A stretch of DNA of 38,535 nucleotides from JAYRGC01 sp041908065 (GCA_041908065.1 JAYRGC010000022.1:1-38535), one strand, 5' to 3'. Counted from the stretch's first letter, positions 23,921 to 33,739 are shown. Program-made: numbers and translations. Notes: generated by a model not told the origin, from the sequence alone.

Positions 23921-23968
23921 GAATCCACGCTATATTTACCGCATAAGGAGCGGCGAATATGTGGATTC
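23921..23968 (+). promoter_or_regulatory. Leader of the Fic operon with inverted repeat over the start
   Basis: GAATCCAC (23921-23928) pairs with GTGGATTC (23961-23968), which includes the G of the Fic start codon (23959-23961). The Shine-Dalgarno AAGGAG (23945-23950) lies in the loop. GCGGCGAAT occurs at 23916-23924 and 23950-23958. TATATT (about 23931-23936) is a possible -10 box, but its -35 (TTCCTT) is poor. Repression or translational control of the operon is inferred. Confidence 0.4.
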
Positions 23969-25083
23969 ACGAACACGACAACTGGCCTGATTTTACTTGG
24001 GATGCCAAGGTGTTGGCGTCCAAGCTCGCCGAGGTTCGCCACCAGCAGGGGCGTTTGCTGGGGCGCATGGAGGGGCTTGGTTTTGACCTGCGCCGCGAAG
24101 CCAGCCTCGACACGCTCACCAGCGATGTCGTGAAATCCTCCGCCATCGAAGGTGAGATTCTTAATCCTGAAGAGGTACGGTCGTCCATTGCGCGGCGTTT
24201 GGGGCTGGACATTGCGGGGCTTGTCCCCGCCAGCCGCCACGTCGAAGGCATTGTCGAAATGATGCTGGACGCCACGCAGAAATTTTCCAAACCGCTGACA
24301 AAGGATCGGCTCTTTGGCTGGCATGCTGCCCTGTTCCCCACCAGGCGCAGCGGCATGCACAAAATCACCGTCGGTGGCTGGCGCACAGCGGAATCGGGCG
24401 CGATGCAGGTAGTCTCCGGCCCGGCAGGGCGCGAGAAGGTTCATTTCGAAGCCCCCAGCGCGGAGCATCTTGAAAAGGAGATGAAGGCTTTCCTCACATG
24501 GTTTGAGAAGAAAACTGACCTCGATGCCGTTCTGAAAGCGGGTATCGCATATTTCTGGTTTGTAACAATCCATCCGTTTGAGGACGGCAACGGACGCATT
24601 GCGCGGGCGATTGGCGATTTGGCCTTGGCGCGTGCCGACGGCACGGCGGATCGTTTCTATAGCCTCTCCGCCCAGACAGAAAAAAAGCGCGAAGCCTATT
24701 ACGCCGATTTGGAACGTCAACAGCGAGGCGATCTAGACATTACGGATTGGCTCTTATCGTTTTTGGAATCTCTGGGACGCGCTATCACAAGCGCGGAGAC
24801 AACGCTTAGCAATGTTTTGTTCAAGGCGGAGTTGTGGAAGAAGATCAACCAATCCCCCGTGAACGACCGCCAGCGCAACGTCATCAACCGCATGCTTGAA
24901 GACGGATTCAAAGGCTTCATGAACACGTCCAAATATGCAAAACTTGCTAAATGTTCGAATGACACCGCTCTGCGCGATATTCAGGATTTGGTGGCGCGTG
25001 GCATCTTCCTGCAAAACGAAGGCGGCGGACGTAGCACCAGCTATGCGTTAGCGGGAATTTCTGAACAAGGACAACACGAATGA
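23959..25083 (+). CDS. Fic-domain protein (class II, self-inhibited)
   Basis: A 374-aa Fic protein; Fic enzymes usually transfer AMP from ATP to target proteins. The N-terminal DUF4172-like region starts MWIHEHDNWPDFTWD. The inhibitory motif S-x-x-x-E-G is present as SSAIEG (residues 60-65), so this is a class II Fic with intramolecular control. The active-site motif HPFEDGNGRIAR is at about 205-216, with catalytic His205. The C-terminal 90 residues look like a winged helix (NVINRMLEDGFKGFMNTSKY, then CSNDTALRDIQDL), suggesting DNA binding or autoregulation. Its stop overlaps the type ISP gene start as ATGA. No separate antitoxin is seen. Confidence 0.9.
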   Translation: MWIHEHDNWPDFTWDAKVLASKLAEVRHQQGRLLGRMEGLGFDLRREASLDTLTSDVVKSSAIEGEILNPEEVRSSIARRLGLDIAGLVPASRHVEGIVEMMLDATQKFSKPLTKDRLFGWHAALFPTRRSGMHKITVGGWRTAESGAMQVVSGPAGREKVHFEAPSAEHLEKEMKAFLTWFEKKTDLDAVLKAGIAYFWFVTIHPFEDGNGRIARAIGDLALARADGTADRFYSLSAQTEKKREAYYADLERQQRGDLDITDWLLSFLESLGRAITSAETTLSNVLFKAELWKKINQSPVNDRQRNVINRMLEDGFKGFMNTSKYAKLAKCSNDTALRDIQDLVARGIFLQNEGGGRSTSYALAGISEQGQHE

Positions 25084-28000
25084 CCACCATCCGCGCCGTT
25101 TTGGAGCAATTCCGCGAAGCCGCAACCTCAAATCGCGATCTGGGCGATAGGTTTGAGCGGTTGGTGGCAAATTATCTGGTCACCGATCCGCTTTATGCCG
25201 ACAGGTTCAGCGACGTTTGGCTTTGGGGCGAATGGCCGGGGCGCGGCAACAAGCCTGACACGGGCATTGATCTGGTGGCCAAAGAACGCGCAACAGGGGA
25301 TTGCTGCGCCATCCAGTGCAAATTCTATGATCCCGATCACATTTTGCAGAAAGCGGACATCGACTCTTTCTTCACAGCGTCCGGTAAAGCCCCCTTTACC
25401 AGCCGGATTATCGTTTCCACAACCGACAAATGGAGCAAGCACGCCGAGGAAGCGTTGCGGGATCAAAAAATCCCTGTCACGCGCCTGCGCGTTCAAGATT
25501 TGGCCGACAGCCCGATTGACTGGAGCCATTTCAGCATCAAGTCGCCGCAAAACATCAAGCTGAAAGCCAAGAAGAAGGTTTTTGAACATCAGAAGAAAGC
25601 CATTGCCAAGGTTCTGGAGGGGCTGAAAACAGCCGACCGCGGCAAGCTCATCATGGCCTGCGGCACCGGCAAGACATTTACCTCGCTGAAATTCGCGGAG
25701 GAATTTGTCGGTTCAAAGGGCTTTGTCCTGTTTCTGGTGCCGTCGATTTCGCTTCTTTCTCAAACCCTGCGTGAATGGACGGCGGAAGCCGAATTGAAGC
25801 TACATCCCTTTGCCGTTTGTTCGGATAGCAAAGTCGGGAAAAAGAACGAAAGCGAAGACATCAGCACGCATGATCTACCTTTTCCGGCAACCACCGACAC
25901 AAAGAAACTGGTGGCGCAGATTGAAACGACGACGGGCAAGAAACAGCTTGTCGTCATCTTCTCAACCTATCAGTCGATTAAAGTCGTCGCCGACGCGCAA
26001 AAGAAGGGGTTGCCGGAATTTGACTTAATTATCTGCGATGAAGCGCACCGCACCACCGGCGTGACGCTGGAAGGCGAAGACGAGTCCCATTTCGTCAAGG
26101 TTCACGACCAAGGATTCATCAAAGGCAAAAAACGTCTTTATATGACTGCCACGCCGCGCATTTTCAGCGACGGCAGCAAAACGCAGGCAAAGGAAGCCGA
26201 CGCCACGCTTTGCTCAATGGATGATGAAGGTCTTTACGGTAAGGAATTGCATCGGCTCGGCTTCGGCGAAGCTGTCTCAAAAGGCTTGCTGTCTGATTAC
26301 AAGGTTATGGTTCTGGCGGTTGATGAAAAATACATCAGCAAGACTTTCCAAAAGCAGATTGCCGACGAAAACAACGAAATCAAACTGGAAGACGCCGTCA
26401 AGATCATGGGCTGCTGGAACGGCCTGTCTAAGCGCATGGCGCGGGACGCCGAAGGCAATATCTTGGAAACCGACCCGTCACCCATGCGCCGCGCTGTTGC
26501 CTTTTCGCGTTCGATCAAGGATTCAAAAAAGCTGACTGAACTGTTCGGCAAAGTCGTCCATGAATATATCGCCAAGCATGAGGAAGATGACAACGCGCTG
26601 GCCTGCGAAATCGACCATGTTGATGGCACCTATAACGCGCTACAGCGGAACAAGCTGCTGGATTGGCTGAAAGCCGAAGCACCGCAAAATACCTGCCGCA
26701 TTTTGTCGAATGCCCGCTGCCTGTCCGAAGGCGTGGACGTTCCGGCGCTGGATGCCGTCATGTTCCTCAATCCTCGCAATTCGATTGTGGATGTTGTGCA
26801 ATCGGTCGGGCGCGTCATGCGCAAGGCCAAGGACAAGAAATATGGCTATGTCATCCTGCCCATAGGCATTCCTGCCGACACGACGCCGGAGGAAGCGTTA
26901 AAGGACAATCAGAAATACAAAATCGTCTGGCAGGTTCTGCAAGCCCTTCGCGCTCATGACGACCGTTTTAACGCCACCGTCAATCAAATCGACTTGAACA
27001 AAACGCGACCCGAAAACATTCAGGTCATCGGGGTCGGCGGTGGGGATGACGAAAGAGGAAGAGAAGATAAGCCAAGTGCGGAAAGCGGAGAAAAATCGCC
27101 GCGCCAGTTGTCGTTTGCTTTTCCGCATATCGAAGAATGGCGTGATGCCATTTATGCGAAAATCGTCCTGAAATGCGGTGACCGACGCTATTGGGAAGAT
27201 TGGGCGAAAGATGTTGCGCAAATTGCCGAACGTCAGATCACGCGCATCAAGGCTTTGCTGGAGAGCGCCGACAAAAAGCATCGTGAAGCCTTCACAGAGT
27301 TTCTGGAAGAATTACAGGGCAACCTGAACCCCAGCATTACGCAAACGGATGCTATCGAAATGCTATCGCAGCATTTGATAACTAAGCCTGTTTTTGATGC
27401 CTTGTTCGAGGGGTATGAGTTCACGAAACACAACCCCGTTTCCGTCACCATGCAGAAAATGCTGGACGCGCTGGAAGGTCAGGCATTCGACAAAGAAACG
27501 GAAACGCTGGAAAAGTTTTACGATAGCGTGCGCCAGCGCGTGGCAGGCATCGACAACGCCGCCGGAAAGCAAACGGTTATTCGGGAACTTTACGAAAAAT
27601 TCTTCAAGACAGCGTTCAAGAAAACGTCCGACAAACTCGGCATCGTCTATACGCCGGTGGAGGTGGTGGACTTCATCATCCGCAGCGCCGATGACGCCTT
27701 GCGTCAGGAATTTGGCGTCGGCCTGACGGATAAAGACGTTCATATCCTTGATCCCTTCACCGGCACAGGAACCTTCATCGTCCGCTTGCTGCAAAGCGGC
27801 CTGATTAACGCCGCCGACCTACCGCATAAATACAAAAACGAACTCCACGCCAACGAAATCCTGCTGCTGGCCTACTACATCGCCGCCATCAATATCGAGG
27901 AAGCCTATCACGGGCAGGCTGGCGGCAAATACACGCCGTTCGAGGGCATCGTTCTGACCGACACGTTCCAAATGTTCGAAAGCGGTAACACGCTGCATGA

Positions 28001-29858
28001 CAAAATGTTCCCCGAAAATAACAAGCGCGTCCGGCGACAGAAAGAAAGCCCGATCCGCGTGATTATCGGTAATCCGCCATATTCGTCTCAACAAGACAGT
28101 GAAAATGACAACAACAAGAATCTAAAATATCCGACTTTAGATGATCGCATTCGCATCACGTATGCCGCAAATTCCAACGCGGGGCTTAAAAAGAGTCTTT
28201 ATGATTCTTATGCACGTTCTTTCCGTTGGGCTTCTGACCGGATCAAGGATAAGGGCATTGTTTGCTTTGTAACCAATGGTTCCTTCATTGATAAAAACTC
28301 TATGGACGGGCTTCGTAAATCCCTCATGGATGAATTTTCGTCAGTTTACGTCTTCAACTTGCGCGGCTTTATACGCGGCAAGTCGGGCGACGAGGCCAAG
28401 CGTGAGGGACAAAATATTTTCGATATTATGACTGGGGTTGCCATCACGCTGCTGGTAAAGAATCCTTCTCATACGGGCGAATGTCAGCTTTTTTACCATG
28501 ATATTGGCGACTATCTAAAACGTGATGAAAAACTGAAAGTCATCAGCGACTTTTTACATATCGGGAATACCCCATGGGATAAAATTACCCCCAACGCCAA
28601 CCACGACTGGATCAATCAACGCGATCCGGCGTTTGATGCGTTTATACCGCTGGGGGATAAAGATGACAGAAAGGCCGGTACGGTTTTTGATTTATATTCC
28701 TTGGGGGTTGTTACAAACCGCGACTCGTGGGCTTATAATTTCTCATCAATCAACCTCGCCGAAGTCATGCAACGTATGATTGGCTTCTACAATGAGCAAG
28801 CGGCAGCCTTTGCCAAGGCAACAGCGAAGAACCAAAAACTAGAAGTCGAGGACTTTATCGACACAGATGCAAAAAAGATTAGCTGGACGCGCAGCTTAAA
28901 AAATGAATTGCGCAAATCCGCTCAACATGCTTTTCAAGCGAGCGACGTTACCCCAAGTCTTTATAGGCCATATTGCAAGCAACATTTGTATTTCAATCGC
29001 CGCTTTAATGAGATGATTTATCAAATGCCTAAAATCTTCCCTGAGGCCGGTTTGGGCAACATGGTGATTTGCGTGCCGACCGCAGGGGCAAGAAAAGAAT
29101 TTTCGGCACTGATTGCGGATACTCTGCCGGATTTGCACCTTTCACCCGACGGGGCGCAATGCTTCCCCCTCCACACCTACGAAAAGAACGAGGATACGCG
29201 CCAAAGTGATTTACTGAAAGGCGCGAATGATTACAGCAAAAAATCCAATATTCCCGATGCGATTCTGAAAAAATTCCGCGCCGCCTATGGCGACGATGCT
29301 ATCGGCAAGGAAGATATTTTCTATTACGTCTATGGCATCCTGCATTCGCTGGAATACCGGACGCGCTTTGCCGCCGATCTGAAAAAGATGTTGCCACGCA
29401 TTCCGCTGGCGCAGGATTTCTGGGCATTCAGCAAGGCGGGGCGCGATCTGGCGAAATGGCACCTGAATTACGAAACGATTGATCCTTACAAACTGGACGA
29501 ACATTCGTCCAAGCTGACGCTGAATCCCAAATCCGATTATCAAGTCAGCAAAATGACCTTCGCCAAAAAGAACGGCGCAGTCGATAAAACAACGATCATC
29601 TACAACAGCCTGATAACTCTCTCCGGCATTCCCTTGGAAGCCTATGATTATGTCGTGAACGGCAAACCCGCCATCGAATGGATTATGGAGCGTTATAAAT
29701 TTGACCAGGACAAAGACAGCGGCATCATCAACGACCCGAACCAATGGTCGGATGACCCGCGTTATATCCTCGACCTCCTCAAGCGCATCGTCCGCGTCAG
29801 CCTCGAAACCATGAAAATCGTCAACGCCTTGCCACCGTTAAAGGAACGGAAGGAATAA
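25080..29858 (+). CDS. Single-chain type ISP restriction-modification-helicase enzyme
   Basis: A 1,592-aa protein, about the length of type ISP enzymes such as LlaGI/LlaBIII. Domains in order: Mrr-like nuclease (Asp64 in TGIDLVAKE, QCK at 79-81); SF2 helicase with Walker A CGTGKT (about 195-200), DEAH (320-323), MTATPR and motif VI QSVGRVMRK; a coupling region; an N6-adenine methyltransferase with motif I DPFTGTGTF (from 891) and motif IV NPPYSS (from 998); and a C-terminal target-recognition region. It would methylate host sites on one strand, and translocate along and cut unmethylated DNA. All motifs are intact. Its position between Fic and Pif1/GIY-YIG genes is unusual. Confidence 0.9.
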   Translation: MTTIRAVLEQFREAATSNRDLGDRFERLVANYLVTDPLYADRFSDVWLWGEWPGRGNKPDTGIDLVAKERATGDCCAIQCKFYDPDHILQKADIDSFFTASGKAPFTSRIIVSTTDKWSKHAEEALRDQKIPVTRLRVQDLADSPIDWSHFSIKSPQNIKLKAKKKVFEHQKKAIAKVLEGLKTADRGKLIMACGTGKTFTSLKFAEEFVGSKGFVLFLVPSISLLSQTLREWTAEAELKLHPFAVCSDSKVGKKNESEDISTHDLPFPATTDTKKLVAQIETTTGKKQLVVIFSTYQSIKVVADAQKKGLPEFDLIICDEAHRTTGVTLEGEDESHFVKVHDQGFIKGKKRLYMTATPRIFSDGSKTQAKEADATLCSMDDEGLYGKELHRLGFGEAVSKGLLSDYKVMVLAVDEKYISKTFQKQIADENNEIKLEDAVKIMGCWNGLSKRMARDAEGNILETDPSPMRRAVAFSRSIKDSKKLTELFGKVVHEYIAKHEEDDNALACEIDHVDGTYNALQRNKLLDWLKAEAPQNTCRILSNARCLSEGVDVPALDAVMFLNPRNSIVDVVQSVGRVMRKAKDKKYGYVILPIGIPADTTPEEALKDNQKYKIVWQVLQALRAHDDRFNATVNQIDLNKTRPENIQVIGVGGGDDERGREDKPSAESGEKSPRQLSFAFPHIEEWRDAIYAKIVLKCGDRRYWEDWAKDVAQIAERQITRIKALLESADKKHREAFTEFLEELQGNLNPSITQTDAIEMLSQHLITKPVFDALFEGYEFTKHNPVSVTMQKMLDALEGQAFDKETETLEKFYDSVRQRVAGIDNAAGKQTVIRELYEKFFKTAFKKTSDKLGIVYTPVEVVDFIIRSADDALRQEFGVGLTDKDVHILDPFTGTGTFIVRLLQSGLINAADLPHKYKNELHANEILLLAYYIAAINIEEAYHGQAGGKYTPFEGIVLTDTFQMFESGNTLHDKMFPENNKRVRRQKESPIRVIIGNPPYSSQQDSENDNNKNLKYPTLDDRIRITYAANSNAGLKKSLYDSYARSFRWASDRIKDKGIVCFVTNGSFIDKNSMDGLRKSLMDEFSSVYVFNLRGFIRGKSGDEAKREGQNIFDIMTGVAITLLVKNPSHTGECQLFYHDIGDYLKRDEKLKVISDFLHIGNTPWDKITPNANHDWINQRDPAFDAFIPLGDKDDRKAGTVFDLYSLGVVTNRDSWAYNFSSINLAEVMQRMIGFYNEQAAAFAKATAKNQKLEVEDFIDTDAKKISWTRSLKNELRKSAQHAFQASDVTPSLYRPYCKQHLYFNRRFNEMIYQMPKIFPEAGLGNMVICVPTAGARKEFSALIADTLPDLHLSPDGAQCFPLHTYEKNEDTRQSDLLKGANDYSKKSNIPDAILKKFRAAYGDDAIGKEDIFYYVYGILHSLEYRTRFAADLKKMLPRIPLAQDFWAFSKAGRDLAKWHLNYETIDPYKLDEHSSKLTLNPKSDYQVSKMTFAKKNGAVDKTTIIYNSLITLSGIPLEAYDYVVNGKPAIEWIMERYKFDQDKDSGIINDPNQWSDDPRYILDLLKRIVRVSLETMKIVNALPPLKERKE

Positions 29859-29862
29859 GCGC

Positions 29863-31215
29863 ATGGGTGTTCTCCGCGCATTGCTGGGCAAGAAAAGGGA
29901 TGCCGCGCCCTCGCCAACAGTAGCGGAAAAGAAGGTTGCCCAAACCGACGATGACGGGGACAAGGCGCTGGCGGCAATTCGCGGCGATCATCCCGTCGTG
30001 ATGATTACCGGACGTGCCGGAACCGGCAAAACCACGCTGATCCGCAAGTTAATCGAACAGGATGGCACAAATCAGGTGGTGGTGGCTCCCACAGGCGTTG
30101 CCGCTGTGAATGTCGGCGGGCAGACCATCCATTCCTTTCTCCGCATTCCGCCACGCTTGCACAACCTGTCGGAAATTCAGCCGCGACGCGGCGGCGCAAA
30201 GCTGTTCAAGAATTTGAAGCGCGTCATCATTGACGAAATTTCGATGGTACGGGCTGATTTGCTAGATACCATCGATTACGCCATGCAGATCAACCGCAAG
30301 GATCATCGGCCTTTCGGCGGCGTTCAGATGGTTCTGGTCGGCGATTTTTTGCAATTGCCACCGGTGGTGCGCGGAGATGAAGCGGAAATTCTCGCCAACA
30401 TGGGGTATGAAACGCCCTTCGCTTTCAGCGCCAAATGCCTGCGCGATAATCCGGTGACGAAAATCGAACTTTCCAAAATCTATCGTCAGGACGATCCCGA
30501 ATTTATCCGGTTGCTAGGCAATCTGCGCTCCGGCCATGAATTGGGTGAAACCGTCGAAGCCTTTAACCGCGCCTGCCACGGGGCGCATAAACGCAAGCCC
30601 GATCCGGTGATCCTGTGCGGAACCAACGCCGTGGCCGACCGCTATAACCGCGACGGCATGAACGCCTTGCCGGGACAGGCTGTATCTTATGAGGGCGTTC
30701 TTTCCGGCGAATTTAATCTCGACAAGGACAAGCTACCCGCGCCGGAAATGCTGACGCTCAAGGTCGGCGCTCGCATCATGATGGTCAAGAACGACAAGGA
30801 CAAGAATTGGGTCAACGGATCGCTCGGAACCGTGGTGCGCTTGGGACAGGATCGCATCTGGGTAAATCTTGACGACAAGAACGGCGAATACGAGGTCGCC
30901 AAGGTAAGCTGGGATAACATTCGCTATGGCTGGCATGAGGAAAGCCAAAAAATCGAAGCCAATACCGTCGGCAGCTATTCCCAAATCCCCGTTATTCCTG
31001 CATGGGCGCTGACCATTCACAAGGCGCAGGGGCTGACGCTTGATAACGTGCGGGTTGATTTAGCGACGGGCGCGTTTGCCTCCGGCCAAGCCTATGTCGC
31101 CTTGTCGCGGGCAAGGTCACTGGAAGGGCTTTCTTTCGCCACACCCTTGCGGGTTGCCGACATCATCGTGGATTCGGCTTTGTTGCCGCGCATTGGTAAG
31201 CAGGAGTCTTTCTAA
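29863..31215 (+). CDS. Pif1/RecD-like SF1 helicase
   Basis: A 450-aa SF1B helicase. Walker A is TGRAGTGKTT (49-58), followed by VVAPTGVAAVNVGGQTIHSF; motif II is DEISM (124-128); VLVGDFLQLPPVV is motif III; the C-terminal WALTIHKAQGLTLDNVRVDL and GQAYVALSRARSLEGL are motifs V/VI. Such proteins unwind 5'-3' and handle replication or repair intermediates. The gene begins 4 bases after the type ISP stop and its own stop overlaps the GIY-YIG start (TAATG), so it is translated as part of the operon. The N-terminal 35 residues are not part of the helicase fold. Confidence 0.9.
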   Translation: MGVLRALLGKKRDAAPSPTVAEKKVAQTDDDGDKALAAIRGDHPVVMITGRAGTGKTTLIRKLIEQDGTNQVVVAPTGVAAVNVGGQTIHSFLRIPPRLHNLSEIQPRRGGAKLFKNLKRVIIDEISMVRADLLDTIDYAMQINRKDHRPFGGVQMVLVGDFLQLPPVVRGDEAEILANMGYETPFAFSAKCLRDNPVTKIELSKIYRQDDPEFIRLLGNLRSGHELGETVEAFNRACHGAHKRKPDPVILCGTNAVADRYNRDGMNALPGQAVSYEGVLSGEFNLDKDKLPAPEMLTLKVGARIMMVKNDKDKNWVNGSLGTVVRLGQDRIWVNLDDKNGEYEVAKVSWDNIRYGWHEESQKIEANTVGSYSQIPVIPAWALTIHKAQGLTLDNVRVDLATGAFASGQAYVALSRARSLEGLSFATPLRVADIIVDSALLPRIGKQESF

Positions 31216-31718
31216 TGGACAGTACGACAAATAAGCTGAAGTCGCGTTGTTTCTCCAAGTGGTCGTTTTTGCATGTTGGGGCGATTGAACCTGAGCGGGA
31301 CGAGAACGGAGCAATATTGGAGTTTATGCCGCAGAACCGATACAAAAAGGCAGCTACTACACCATTGAATGTATCCGGCGCAGGACCGTTCTGTCGTTTC
31401 AGAATTGCGCAGAATTTTCACCAATCCGGCTTATATGTGCTTGCCCTCAATGACATCCCAGTTTACGCCGGTGAGTGTGAGGATTTGGCCATAAGGTGGG
31501 GGCTGTCGCAGTATGCACATATCTCCCCCAAAAATTGTTTTAAAGGCGGGCAATCTACGAATTGCCGCGTAAACGCCGCCATTCTTATGAACGCCAGTCA
31601 TGGGAGCCGTCTGGATTTGTGGTTTGTAAGGCTTGACGGGATACGCGACGAACGCCTTGCCGCCGAGACAGTCCTAATCCGCGATCTAAAACCCGAATGG
31701 AACCGAGCGAAGCGTTGA
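31215..31718 (+). CDS. GIY-YIG nuclease
   Basis: A 167-aa protein with the GIY-YIG fold at the C-terminal half: SGLYVLALND (GLY at 72-74) and IPVYAGECED (VYAG at 83-86), then Arg94 in LAIRWG, Glu151 in AAETVLIRD and Asn163 in PEWN. Together these match the catalytic Tyr/Tyr/Arg/Glu/Asn set of the family. The N-terminal 65 residues are a separate small domain with an aromatic start (RCFSKWSFLHVGAI). It is the last gene of the Fic/ISP/Pif1 operon and lies against the right end of the island. A second nuclease supporting the restriction enzyme is an inference. Confidence 0.8.
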   Translation: MDSTTNKLKSRCFSKWSFLHVGAIEPERDENGAILEFMPQNRYKKAATTPLNVSGAGPFCRFRIAQNFHQSGLYVLALNDIPVYAGECEDLAIRWGLSQYAHISPKNCFKGGQSTNCRVNAAILMNASHGSRLDLWFVRLDGIRDERLAAETVLIRDLKPEWNRAKR

Positions 31719-31743
31719 TTTTGCGGCACCAGTGCGGCACCGG
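31718..31743. repeat. Arm-type direct repeat, right end
   Basis: Identical over 26 bp to 12822-12847, same orientation, 45 bases inside the right att core. The GTGCGGCACC half-sites are both present but the left copy's palindromic extension is not. Confidence 0.7.
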
Positions 31744-31788
31744 CAAAATTCCGTGAAATTCAGAAATCAGCTAAGTCTTTGAAAAAAT

Positions 31789-31865
<77 letters not shown>

Positions 31866-31879
31866 ATAGGCGAGACAGG

Positions 31880-31909
31880 GATATAGCTGTCGGGGGCGGT
31901 CTAGGTCAA
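31880..31909 (-). promoter_or_regulatory. Promoter of tRNA-fMet
   Basis: On the minus strand TTGACC (31909-31904) and TATATC (31885-31880) are 18 bases apart, and a shift of one base to CTATAT gives 17. Transcription would start about 8 bases before the tRNA. It lies on the chromosomal side, so island insertion left it intact. Confidence 0.6.
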
Positions 31910-32107
31910 GTGCTGTTTTGCCTTGGGGTTCCTCCGACTTACATCATTCGATGAAGCCCTCCGTTAAAGCGGCTCTTTTCGCATCGGCCTCCATGGTTTC
32001 AGGACATTTTTGTTTCCATTATCCGGCAAAGCATATTACTGTCCGCCCGTGTTGGAACCTGTTTGCGAGCCCGCATCTTTGGCTTGCCGAGAAAGGGTGT
32101 TACAGGC

Positions 32108-33739
32108 ATGACTACTCGCTTTATATTCGTCACCGGCGGCGTGGTGTCATCCCTTGGCAAGGGGCTGGCGGCGGCGGCTTTGGGGGCTTTGTTGCAGGCG
32201 AGCGGCTATAAGGTGCGCCTGAGGAAGCTCGATCCATATCTGAACGTCGACCCGGGAACTATGAGCCCGACCCAGCACGGCGAAGTGTTCGTCACGGACG
32301 ACGGCGCTGAAACCGACCTCGACCTAGGACATTACGAGCGTTTTACCGGAGTTTCCACCCGCCAAGGCGACAACGTCACCACTGGACGCGTGTATTCGAA
32401 CGTCATCGCAAAAGAACGCCACGGCGATTATCTGGGCGCGACGGTGCAGGTCATTCCTCACGTCACCGACGCCATAAAGGAATTCGTCCTCGCCGGATTG
32501 ACGGACGAGGATTTCTGCATCTGCGAGATCGGCGGAACCGTCGGCGACATAGAAAGCCTGCCGTTTCTGGAGGCGATACGGCAGCTCGGCAACGAGCTGG
32601 GCGACGAGCGCGCATTGTTCATCCATGTGACGTTATTGCCGTATATCAAGACGGCAGGAGAGCTTAAGACCAAGCCGACCCAACACTCGGTCAAGGAATT
32701 GCTGAGCGTCGGAATCCAGCCGGAAATCCTGCTGTGCCGCACCGATCGCCCTATTCCCGAAGGCGAACGGCGCAAAATCGCTCTTTTCTGCAATATTCGC
32801 CAAGAGCGCGTCATCGCGGCGCAGGACGTGGATTCCATATACGTCGTGCCGATCAATTATCACGAGCAGGGATTTGACGAGCAGGTTCTGCGATATTTCG
32901 GGCTGTATAACGGCAAGGAGCCGGATCTGTCGCGCTGGCACGAAATAGTGCGCCGCGTCCGCGAGCCGGAGGGCAAGGTTAACATCGCCATAGTCGGCAA
33001 ATACACCTCGCTTCTCGATAGCTATAAATCACTCAACGAAGCCCTGATACACGGCGGCATCGCAAACAACACCCGCGTGTGCATCAATTGGATAGATTCC
33101 GAAGTTTTCGAGCGCGACGACGCCATCAACCATTTGGAAGGCGTTCACGGCATTCTGGTTCCGGGCGGCTTCGGCGAGCGCGGAACCGAAGGCAAGATCC
33201 GCGCCGCCCGTTTTGCCCGCGAACGCCGGATACCGTATTTCGGCATTTGTTTCGGAATGCAGATGGCGGTCTTGGAAGCAGCCCGCACGCTGGGCGGCAT
33301 ACCCGACGCGACTTCCAGCGAATTCGGCAAGAAAGGCACTCCGGTAGTCGGGCTGATGACGGAGTGGGTAAAGGGCAACGCTCTGGAAACGCGCTCGACC
33401 ACCGGCGATTTGGGCGGAACCATGCGTTTGGGCGCGTACCCATGCCATTTGGCCGAGGGCAGCAAAGTCCGCGAGATCTACGGCCAAACCGACATAAACG
33501 AACGCCACCGCCATCGCTATGAAGTGAATATCAACTATCGCGAGCAACTGGAAAAGGCCGGATTGGCGTTCTGCGGCATGTCGCCCGACGGGCAACTACC
33601 GGAGATGGTGGAACGCAAAGACCACCCATGGTTCATCGGAGTTCAATTCCACCCCGAGCTGAGATCGCGCCCCTTCGCCCCCCACCCGCTGTTCAGTTCG
33701 TTTATCGCCGCGGCGATGCGGCAAAGCAGGTTGGTTTAG
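32108..33739 (+). CDS. pyrG: CTP synthase PyrG
   Basis: A 543-aa two-domain enzyme making CTP from UTP, ATP and glutamine. The N-terminal synthase domain begins TTRFIFVTGGVVSSLGKGLA with the P-loop-like SLGKG. The C-terminal class I glutaminase domain has the nucleophile Cys381 in GICFGMQ and the HPE dyad in QFHPELRSRPF. Length matches bacterial PyrG. ATG 32108 is used; the open frame extends 45 bases upstream without family-like sequence. It stands alone; upstream DNA to the tRNA holds no gene. Confidence 0.97.
   Translation: MTTRFIFVTGGVVSSLGKGLAAAALGALLQASGYKVRLRKLDPYLNVDPGTMSPTQHGEVFVTDDGAETDLDLGHYERFTGVSTRQGDNVTTGRVYSNVIAKERHGDYLGATVQVIPHVTDAIKEFVLAGLTDEDFCICEIGGTVGDIESLPFLEAIRQLGNELGDERALFIHVTLLPYIKTAGELKTKPTQHSVKELLSVGIQPEILLCRTDRPIPEGERRKIALFCNIRQERVIAAQDVDSIYVVPINYHEQGFDEQVLRYFGLYNGKEPDLSRWHEIVRRVREPEGKVNIAIVGKYTSLLDSYKSLNEALIHGGIANNTRVCINWIDSEVFERDDAINHLEGVHGILVPGGFGERGTEGKIRAARFARERRIPYFGICFGMQMAVLEAARTLGGIPDATSSEFGKKGTPVVGLMTEWVKGNALETRSTTGDLGGTMRLGAYPCHLAEGSKVREIYGQTDINERHRHRYEVNINYREQLEKAGLAFCGMSPDGQLPEMVERKDHPWFIGVQFHPELRSRPFAPHPLFSSFIAAAMRQSRLV

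Noticed and set aside
33079..33522. 147-aa plus-strand frame within pyrG
   Set aside because: It overlaps intact pyrG in another frame and is Arg/His-rich, typical of a shadow frame.
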